From VRUE01 sp047519745 (GTDB taxonomy: Bacteria; Actinomycetota; Thermoleophilia; Solirubrobacterales; 70-9): a DNA stretch of 13,188 nucleotides. This document shows positions 6,157 to 13,188 of the stretch, one piece after another (within the stretch, counting starts at the first letter, position 1; the number at the start of each line of letters is the position of its first letter). The position numbers and the translations under genes are program-made. The stretch covers positions 1 to 13,188 of the forward strand of contig JAPVSJ010000101.1 in assembly GCA_047519745.1 (NCBI GenBank), read 5' to 3'. The notes beneath the pieces were generated by a model. It saw only the letters and a program-made list of their open reading frames with translations. It was not told where the DNA came from and searched no databases.

Positions 6157-7299
6157 ATGGACTTCTCCCTCACCGACGAGCAGAACGACTTCGTCGCCGC
6201 GATCCGCGACTTCTGCGCGCGCGAGGCCGGCACGCCCGAGCAGCGCGAGAAGCTGACGAACGGCTACGAGCTGCACCACAACTTCGACCTCTACAGGCAG
6301 ATGGCCGAGCTCGGCTGGCTCGGGGTGACGATCCCCGAGGCCTACGGCGGCTCGGGCGGCTCGATGCTCGACGCCTGCCTCTTCATGGAGGAGACCTCGC
6401 GCGGCCTGGCGCCGATCGGCGGCTACGCGACGACGCTGATCGTCGCCGGCGCAACCCAGCGGTTCGGCACCGAGGAGCAGAAGAAGGAGATCCTCGGCGG
6501 GATCGCCGGCGGCGCGGTCGAGGCGATCGCGATGACCGAGCCCGAGGCCGGCTCCGATGTCGGCGCCCTCACCACCTCCGCCGAGCAGGTCGACGGCGGC
6601 TTCGTCCTCAACGGCCAGAAGGTCTTCATCTCCAACGCCCACATCGCCGACCACATCCTCATCGTCTGCCGCACGACCAAGGGCGAGTCCAAGCACCAGG
6701 GCCTCTCGATGATCTGGCTGCCGCGCGAGACCGAGGGCCTCGAGATCGTCCCGATCAAGACGATGGGCGGGAGCGAGACCAACACGCTCTACCTGACCGA
6801 CGTCGAGGCCCCGGCCGACGCCCTGCTCGGCGAGGTCGACCAGGCCTGGACGCAGCTGATGGCGGGGCTCAACGTCGAGCGGCTGATCCTCGCCGCGACG
6901 ATGCTCGGCATCGCCCAGCGCGCCTTCGACGACGCGCTCGCCTACGTCAAGGAGCGCAAGCAGTTCGGCCGCCCGATCGGCTCCTTCCAGGCGCTCCAGC
7001 ACCGCCTCGCCGACATGGCGACCGAAATCGAGTCGGCCCGGCTGATGACCCGCTGGGTCGCCGCCCTGACCGACGACGACCCGGGCCGGATGCTGCCCCG
7101 CGAGGCCTCGATGGTGAAGCTGCACGTGACCGAGATCGCCAAACGCGTCGCGGTCGAGGGCATGCAGCTGATGGGCGGCTACGGCTACTCCTCCGAGTAC
7201 GACATGGAGCGCCTGGTCCGCACCACGATGGTCTCGACCATCTACGGCGGCACCAGCGAGATCCAGCGCACGATCATCGCCAAAACCCTCGGCCTCTGA
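6157..7299 (+). CDS. Acyl-CoA dehydrogenase family protein
   Basis: A 380-residue FAD-dependent acyl-CoA dehydrogenase, full length for the family. Domains run in the usual order: N-terminal helical domain (MDFSLTDEQNDFVAAIRDF), middle beta domain with the AMTEPEAGSDVGAL flavin-binding signature (residues 125-138) and GQKVFISNAHIADH, and C-terminal helical domain with RKQFGRPIGSFQALQHRLAD (267-286), MQLMGGYGYSSEYDMERLVR and IYGGTSEIQR near the end. It would oxidise an acyl-CoA thioester to the enoyl-CoA and pass electrons to ETF; the substrate cannot be told. The MCAD-type base (Glu in IYEGT) is Gly364 here, while Glu241 in GLNVERLILA sits where isovaleryl- and long-chain-type enzymes carry theirs. 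It starts at ATG 6157, 13 bases after copy B. Confidence 0.93.
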   Translation: MDFSLTDEQNDFVAAIRDFCAREAGTPEQREKLTNGYELHHNFDLYRQMAELGWLGVTIPEAYGGSGGSMLDACLFMEETSRGLAPIGGYATTLIVAGATQRFGTEEQKKEILGGIAGGAVEAIAMTEPEAGSDVGALTTSAEQVDGGFVLNGQKVFISNAHIADHILIVCRTTKGESKHQGLSMIWLPRETEGLEIVPIKTMGGSETNTLYLTDVEAPADALLGEVDQAWTQLMAGLNVERLILAATMLGIAQRAFDDALAYVKERKQFGRPIGSFQALQHRLADMATEIESARLMTRWVAALTDDDPGRMLPREASMVKLHVTEIAKRVAVEGMQLMGGYGYSSEYDMERLVRTTMVSTIYGGTSEIQRTIIAKTLGL

Positions 7300-7412
7300 G
7301 CGCAGTGGGGGCGCCGCACCCGCGGCCCGCTTGGCGCTATCCTTCAGCGCAGCCTCGCGCTTCGGCCCGGGGTTTTCTCTTGTAACGACGTCCTTTCGGC
7401 AACGAGGAGAAC

Positions 7413-7577
7413 ATGGCTCGCGGAGATGTCCGCATCGCGGTGACGCTGGCTTGCGAAGACTGCAAGCGGCGCAATTATCAGACCAACAAGTCGCGGCGAA
7501 ATTCGCCGGACCGAGTCGAGCTGCGCAAGTACTGTCGCTGGTGCGGCCACCACACGGCGCACAAGGAGACGCGGTAA
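7413..7577 (+). CDS. rpmG: Large-subunit ribosomal protein bL33
   Basis: A 54-residue protein beginning MARGDVRIAVTLACEDCKRR. Two CxxC pairs (C14/C17 and C41/C44) form the zinc ribbon of the zinc-binding L33 type, and NYQTNKSRRNSPDRVELRKY matches the family core. GAGGAG at 7404-7409 lies only 3 bases before ATG 7413. It is the first gene of the core cluster and its stop is 6 bases before secE. In actinomycetes rpmG commonly heads this region. Zinc-independent paralogs replace it under zinc limitation in some relatives, but this copy keeps all four cysteines. Confidence 0.95.
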   Translation: MARGDVRIAVTLACEDCKRRNYQTNKSRRNSPDRVELRKYCRWCGHHTAHKETR

Positions 7578-7583
7578 AGCCTC

Positions 7584-8108
7584 ATGGCGAAAACGCGCGC
7601 ACAGCGCAAGGCCGAGCGGCGCGCTCGCGAAGCCGAAGAACAGAAACGCCTCGAGAGTAGGCGCGGCACCGAGTCGCGCGCCCAGCACGACACCCAGGTT
7701 CCCGTCTCCGGCGACATCGCCGAGATCGAGGCGGTCGAGGCCGGGATGGCGGTCGGGGCGGCGGAAGCCGACCTCGAGACGCCGGACGCGCCGAAGCCCC
7801 GCAGCCTGCGCCGCGCCGAGGCGAAAGAGGCCAAGCAGGCCGAGAAGCGCCAGCGCGACGAGCAGAAGCGGCGCGAGCGCGAGCAGCTCGCCAAGCGCCA
7901 GAAACAGGCGCAGGCCGAGAAGCGCCAGCGCGGCGGAGTGATCGGATTTCTGGTTTCCTGCTGGGCGGAGCTGCGCAAAGTTCAGTGGCCGGACCGCGAA
8001 ACGCTGGTCCAGGCAACGGCCGTGACGATCATCTTCGTCGCCGTCGCCGCCACCTACCTCGGCGTACTCGACACCGTCTTCAGCCTCCTCATCAAGCAGA
8101 TCCTTTAG
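7584..8108 (+). CDS. secE: Preprotein translocase subunit SecE with long N-terminal extension
   Basis: A 174-residue protein whose last 60 residues are a normal single-span bacterial SecE: an amphipathic segment FLVSCWAELRKVQWPDRETL (122-141) with the conserved KVxWP motif, then a membrane helix of about 143-165 (VQATAVTIIFVAVAATYLGV) and a short tail. SecE clamps SecY in the plasma-membrane translocon. The first 115 residues are highly charged. They start with a basic coiled-coil-like stretch (QRKAERRAREAEEQKRLE), then an acidic-hydrophobic middle, then a second Lys/Arg/Glu-rich helix ending before residue 118. Such extensions occur in Actinobacteria, though this one is at the long end. ATG 7584 follows rpmG by 6 bases, with AAGGAG (7563-7568) inside the rpmG end. 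Confidence 0.92.
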   Translation: MAKTRAQRKAERRAREAEEQKRLESRRGTESRAQHDTQVPVSGDIAEIEAVEAGMAVGAAEADLETPDAPKPRSLRRAEAKEAKQAEKRQRDEQKRREREQLAKRQKQAQAEKRQRGGVIGFLVSCWAELRKVQWPDRETLVQATAVTIIFVAVAATYLGVLDTVFSLLIKQIL

Positions 8109-8137
8109 CGGGATCCCAAGACAAAGGCAACCTCCAG

Positions 8138-8662
8138 ATGTATCGCTGGTACGTGATCAACACCTACTCCGGGCACGAGAACAAGGTCAAGCACAATCTC
8201 GAGCACCGGGTTCAGACGATGGCCCAGAACCGCAACGTGCGCCAGGTCGTGGTGCCGACCGAGCAGGTGATGGAGGTCAACAAAGAAGGCCAGAAAGAAT
8301 CGAAAGAGAAACGGACGATGCCCGGCTACGTCCTGGTCAACATGGAGATGACCGACGACGCCTGGGGCCTGGTCAAGAACACCCCCGGCGTGACCGGCTT
8401 CGTCGGCTCCCGCAACAAGCCGGTGCCGCTCTCAAAACCGGAGGTCGACCGCCTGCTGCACCGTGAGACGGCCGAGCGGCCCCGCACCCAGGCCCAGTTC
8501 TCGATCGGCGAGTCGGTCAAGGTCATCTCCGGCCCGCTCTCCGATTTCTCCGGCGAGATCGCCGAGATCAACGAGGACGCCGCCAAACTCAAGGTGCTGG
8601 TCTCGATCTTCGGCCGCGAGACGCCTGTAGAGGTCAATTACGACCAGGTCAAGAAGATCTAG
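8138..8662 (+). CDS. nusG: Transcription termination/antitermination factor NusG
   Basis: A 174-residue protein with the NGN domain first (YRWYVINTYSGHENKVKHNL, then TMPGYVLVNMEM and NTPGVTGFVG) and a C-terminal KOW domain (FSIGESVKVISGPLSDFSGE, then VNYDQVKKI). NusG binds RNA polymerase at the clamp and couples it to Rho or the ribosome. The start is ATG 8138; the open frame extends upstream inside secE, but MYRWYVINTYSG is the conserved N-terminus. The preceding AAAGG (8123-8127) is a weak and distant ribosome binding site. The gene is 29 bases after secE and 18 before rplK. Confidence 0.96.
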   Translation: MYRWYVINTYSGHENKVKHNLEHRVQTMAQNRNVRQVVVPTEQVMEVNKEGQKESKEKRTMPGYVLVNMEMTDDAWGLVKNTPGVTGFVGSRNKPVPLSKPEVDRLLHRETAERPRTQAQFSIGESVKVISGPLSDFSGEIAEINEDAAKLKVLVSIFGRETPVEVNYDQVKKI

Positions 8663-8680
8663 CTACCCTCTCCGATCCCG

Positions 8681-9103
8681 ATGGCGAAAAAAGTCCTCAC
8701 CCTCATCAAGCTGCAGATCCAGGCGGGCAACGCCAACCCGGCGCCGCCGGTCGGCCCTGCCCTGGGCCAGCACGGCGTCAACATCATGGAGTTCTGCAAA
8801 GCCTTCAACGCCCAGACGCAGAGCGAGGGCGGCACGATCATCCCGGTTGAGATCACCGTCTACGAGGACCGCTCGTTCAGCTTCATCACGAAGACGCCGC
8901 CCGCCGCGGTGCTGATCCGCGAGGCGATCGGGATCAAGAAGGGCTCGGGCGAGCCGCACGTGAACAAAGTCGGCACGATCACCCCGGAGCAGATCCGCCA
9001 GATCGCCGAGCGCAAGATGCCCGACCTCAACGCCAACGACCTCGACGCAGCCTCGAAGATCATCGCCGGCACCGCCCGCTCGATGGGCGTGGACGTCAAA
9101 TAG
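8681..9103 (+). CDS. rplK: Large-subunit ribosomal protein uL11
   Basis: A 140-residue protein of normal L11 length. The N-terminal domain carries the thiostrepton-contact region with conserved prolines (NANPAPPVGPALGQHGVNIM, residues 18-37), and the C-terminal domain binds 23S rRNA and ends with the conserved AGTARSMGVDVK. L11 forms the GTPase-associated centre at the stalk base. No Shine-Dalgarno sequence is visible in the 18-base gap after nusG, so translation may depend on coupling. rplA starts two bases after its stop, the standard L11-L1 pair. Confidence 0.97.
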   Translation: MAKKVLTLIKLQIQAGNANPAPPVGPALGQHGVNIMEFCKAFNAQTQSEGGTIIPVEITVYEDRSFSFITKTPPAAVLIREAIGIKKGSGEPHVNKVGTITPEQIRQIAERKMPDLNANDLDAASKIIAGTARSMGVDVK

Positions 9104-9105
9104 GC

Positions 9106-9870
9106 ATGGCCCACGGCAAACGCTTCCGCAAAGAGCTCGGCAAGGTGCAGCGCGAGCGCGAGTATCCGCCAGCCGAGGCGATCTCGCTGATCAAGGAGAC
9201 CGCCAGCGCCGGCTTCGACGAGACGGTCGAGCTGCACCTGCGGCTCGGCGTCAACGTCCGCCACGCCGAGGAGCAGCTGCGCGGCACCCTCGCCCTGCCC
9301 CATGGCCTCGGCAAAGACGTGACCATCGCCGTCTTCGCCGAAGGCCAGCAGGCCCGCGACGCGGAGGCAGCCGGCGCCGATTTCGTCGGCGGCCAGGACC
9401 TGGTCGAGAAAGTCCAGGAGGGCTGGACCGGCTTCGACGTCGCGATCTCGACCCCCGACATGATGAAAGCGGTCGGCCAGCTCGGCCGCGTGCTCGGCCC
9501 GCAGGGCCTGATGCCGAACCCGAAGGTGGGCACCGTCACCGACGACATCGACAAGGCGGTCACCGAGTCCAAGGCGGGCAAGGTCGAGTACCGCACCGAC
9601 CGCCAGGCGATCATCCACCTCGCGATCGGCAAGGCCAGCTTCGACGCGCAGAAGCTGCTCGACAACTGCCTCGCGGTGATCGACGAGGTCGTCCGCGCCA
9701 AACCTTCCTCCTCGAAGGGCAAGTACATCCTCTCGGCGACTTTGACGACGACGATGGGGCCCGGAATACGTGTCGACGCGGGTAAGACCGGCGAACGCGA
9801 GGCGGCCGCCGAGGCCTCTGCACCGGTCGAAGAGACGGCCGAAGCCGCACCGGAGCCGGCGACCGCCTAA
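9106..9870 (+). CDS. rplA: Large-subunit ribosomal protein uL1
   Basis: A 254-residue L1 protein. The two-domain core is complete: LPHGLGKDVTIAVFAEGQQA, then the GGQDLVEKV region, RVLGPQGLMPNPKVGTVTDD, and the C-terminal KGKYILSATLTTTMGPGIRV. L1 binds 23S rRNA at the mobile L1 stalk and in many bacteria represses its own L11-L1 mRNA. It is about 20 residues longer than usual because of an acidic, Ala/Glu/Pro-rich tail (from about residue 227) that is probably disordered. ATG 9106 is two bases after rplK, with no visible Shine-Dalgarno sequence, so it is probably translated by coupling. Confidence 0.97.
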   Translation: MAHGKRFRKELGKVQREREYPPAEAISLIKETASAGFDETVELHLRLGVNVRHAEEQLRGTLALPHGLGKDVTIAVFAEGQQARDAEAAGADFVGGQDLVEKVQEGWTGFDVAISTPDMMKAVGQLGRVLGPQGLMPNPKVGTVTDDIDKAVTESKAGKVEYRTDRQAIIHLAIGKASFDAQKLLDNCLAVIDEVVRAKPSSSKGKYILSATLTTTMGPGIRVDAGKTGEREAAAEASAPVEETAEAAPEPATA

Positions 9871-9896
9871 ACTCCACCGCCGCGCGACCCCCAGAC

Positions 9897-9926
9897 CACC
9901 GGCAGGCCACGGCCAGAAGCCCGGTG
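9897..9926 (+). promoter_or_regulatory. Possible rplJ leader hairpin
   Basis: CACCGG (9897-9902) and CCGGTG (9921-9926) can pair around an 18-base loop that contains GGCC/GGCC, ten bases before ATG 9937. The 66-base rplA-rplJ gap is where L10 leaders that bind L10-(L12)n lie in other bacteria. I cannot see the characteristic kink-turn, so this is only a candidate. Confidence 0.3.
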
Positions 9927-9936
9927 CAGGCGAACG

Positions 9937-10461
9937 ATGAACAGAGACGAAAAGGCACAAGCAATTGAGGAGATCGCGGCCCAGATCGAGGGCGCCGAGG
10001 CGATCTTTGCGGTCGATTACCGGGGAATCAGCGTCCCCCAGGCGGCTGAACTGCGCGGCAAGCTACGCGAGGCCGACGCCAGCTTCCGCGTCGTCAAGAA
10101 CCGGCTGACCAAAAGGGCCGCCGACCAGGTTGGCGAGGATCGCCTCGCCGAGCTGCTGCAGGGCCCGACCGCGCTGACCTTCGTCCGCGGCGATACCGCC
10201 CAGGCCGCCAAGGCGATCTCGACCTTCAACAAAGAGCACGAAGTCCTCACCTTCAAGGGCGGCTTCATGGCCGACATGGCGCTCGACGAAGAGAAGTTCA
10301 AGTCGATCGCCCGCCTGCCGGCCCGCGAAGTGCTCGACGGCCAGCTCGCCGGCGTCGTCGCCAGCCCCCTGACCGGCTTGGTCCGTGGCCTCGGCTCGAT
10401 GGTCTCCGGGCTCGCCAACCAGCTTCAGCAGCTTCAAGAACAAAAGGAGAAAGAAGAGTAG
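9937..10461 (+). CDS. rplJ: Large-subunit ribosomal protein uL10
   Basis: A 174-residue L10. The N-terminal rRNA-binding domain starts MNRDEKAQAIEEIAAQIE and contains FAVDYRGISVPQAAELRGKL and FRVVKNRLTKRA. The C-terminal part has RLPAREVLDGQLAGVVASPL and ends in a Gln/Lys/Glu-rich helix (LQQLQEQKEKEE) that would carry L7/L12 dimers. L10 anchors the stalk that recruits translational GTPases. Its TAG is immediately followed by the ATG of rplL, with AAGGAG (10444-10449) inside its last codons. Confidence 0.96.
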   Translation: MNRDEKAQAIEEIAAQIEGAEAIFAVDYRGISVPQAAELRGKLREADASFRVVKNRLTKRAADQVGEDRLAELLQGPTALTFVRGDTAQAAKAISTFNKEHEVLTFKGGFMADMALDEEKFKSIARLPAREVLDGQLAGVVASPLTGLVRGLGSMVSGLANQLQQLQEQKEKEE

Positions 10462-10857
10462 ATGGCAACGAAAGTCAAAACTGAGGATTGGATCGAGGAG
10501 CTGAAAGGCATCTCGGTGCTCGAGCTCTCCGAGCGGATCAAAGCGCTCGAGGAGGAGTTCGGCGTTTCCGCGACCGCGGTCGCCGCAGCCGCACCGGCTG
10601 CCGCCGGCGCCGCCGGCGGAGAGGGCGATGGCGCCGCTGAGGAGTCCTCCACGGTCGACGTGGTCCTGACCGAGGTCGGCGGCCAGAAAGTGCCGGTGAT
10701 CAAGGTCGTCCGCGCCGCGACCGGCCTCGGCCTCAAAGAGGCCAAGGCGATCGTCGACGAGGCCCCGAAAGCGATCAAAGAGGGCATCGAGCGTGACGAA
10801 GCCGAGAAGATCAAAGGAGAACTCGAGGAGGCTGGGGCGACGGTCGAGCTCAAATAA
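10462..10857 (+). CDS. rplL: Large-subunit ribosomal protein bL12 (L7/L12)
   Basis: A 131-residue L7/L12. The N-terminal dimerisation helices (DWIEELKGISVLELSERIKA) are followed by an Ala/Gly/Glu-rich hinge (about residues 38-62). The C-terminal domain carries KVPVIKVVRAATGLGLKEAK, AKAIVDEAPKAIKEGI and the closing ELEEAGATVELK, the surface that contacts elongation factors. It starts directly after the rplJ stop, using AAGGAG at 10444-10449. A 167-base gap with possible attenuator structure separates it from rpoB. Confidence 0.97.
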   Translation: MATKVKTEDWIEELKGISVLELSERIKALEEEFGVSATAVAAAAPAAAGAAGGEGDGAAEESSTVDVVLTEVGGQKVPVIKVVRAATGLGLKEAKAIVDEAPKAIKEGIERDEAEKIKGELEEAGATVELK

Positions 10858-11024
10858 AGCCCGATCTTGCGTGGTCGAATCCCGGGCAGGGACTCGACTG
10901 CGCCGCCTTGGCGCGACCGGTGGTTGCCTTGTGATAATTTCCCTGGTCGCGCGCTCGTTGTCACCCCCTGCCCCATATCTGCGCTGTATCCACGTCCCTC
11001 TGACCGCCTGAGGAGTCGCCGACT
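10858..11024 (+). promoter_or_regulatory. rplL-rpoB intergenic region with alternative hairpins and a possible promoter
   Basis: Two hairpins overlap and exclude each other. One is GCGCC (10900-10904) with GGCGC (10910-10914); the other is GCGCGACC (10911-10918) with GGTCGCGC (10945-10952). Between the arms of the second lies GATAAT (10933-10938) preceded by TGT, an extended -10 shape, with TTGGCG (10908-10913) 19 bases upstream. In E. coli the same gap holds an attenuator that lowers rpoBC relative to rplJL; a similar role here is inferred. Confidence 0.4.
11010..11015 (+). promoter_or_regulatory. Ribosome binding site fixing the TTG start of rpoB
   Basis: GAGGAG lies 9 bases before TTG 11025. 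An in-frame TGA at 11001-11003 excludes earlier starts, and there is no ATG or GTG before the conserved N-terminus, so TTG 11025 is the start. Confidence 0.85.

Positions 11025-13188
<2,164 letters not shown>

Noticed and set aside
6064..7125. Open frame of about 350 codons antisense to the acyl-CoA dehydrogenase
   Set aside because: Same cause: stop codons are rare opposite high-GC genes. The product is repetitive Gly/Asp/Leu/Arg and overlaps a clear enzyme gene.
7300..7412. tRNA-Met/tRNA-Trp or a clear operon promoter before rpmG
   Set aside because: Actinobacterial tRNAs often sit near here, but no cloverleaf can be drawn and no convincing -35/-10 pair is visible. Short inverted repeats (AGCGC/GCGCT at 7346-7361) are too weak to call.
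8860..9960. Open frame of about 366 codons antisense to rplK/rplA
   Set aside because: It runs through two unquestionable ribosomal protein genes and the rplJ start, and resembles no protein family.

Overview
This window looks like the chromosome of a high-GC actinomycete-type bacterium, most likely Thermoleophilia (Solirubrobacterales-like). The clues are strong G/C bias at third codon positions, the gene order rpmG-secE-nusG-rplK-rplA-rplJ-rplL-rpoB, an actinobacterial style of RpoB, and TetR C-terminal-type proteins ending in an LTPY motif. The lineage is inferred from general protein character and was not confirmed by any search.

Layout. (1) 1-1307: the last codons of an unknown gene, then a PucR/CdaR-type regulator. 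(2) 1387-2028: a secreted six-cysteine protein of visibly lower GC, closed by a 17-bp perfect hairpin with a GAAA loop. (3) 2174-2695: a decayed relative of the two TetR C-terminal-like proteins found further right. (4) 2709-2781: tRNA-Thr(GGT). (5) 2830-4875: an island-like block next to the tRNA 3' end. It holds a tyrosine integrase broken by an 8-bp tandem duplication and a tight two-gene cassette that resembles an AbiEii/DUF6036-type nucleotidyltransferase toxin-antitoxin pair. (6) 4865-6143: two divergent TetR C-terminal-like proteins that both lack a helix-turn-helix, separated by about 270 bp with promoter-like sequences. (7) 6157-7299: an acyl-CoA dehydrogenase. (8) 7413-13188: the core transcription/translation cluster, with rpoB running off the right edge.

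How the parts relate. The right 5.8 kb is a conserved housekeeping block: L33, SecE, NusG, the stalk-region ribosomal proteins L11/L1/L10/L7-L12, and RNA polymerase beta. It is one closely spaced, same-strand series with two leader-like gaps, before rplJ and before rpoB. The left 7 kb is accessory. An integrase beside a tRNA, a toxin-antitoxin-like pair and lower-GC sequence point to past insertion.

The least expected signal is the set of three paralogous, HTH-less TetR-like genes lying on both sides of the tRNA/integrase block. All three carry a GTTTAT-containing promoter-like element. One copy is a multiply frameshifted pseudogene, and two look intact.
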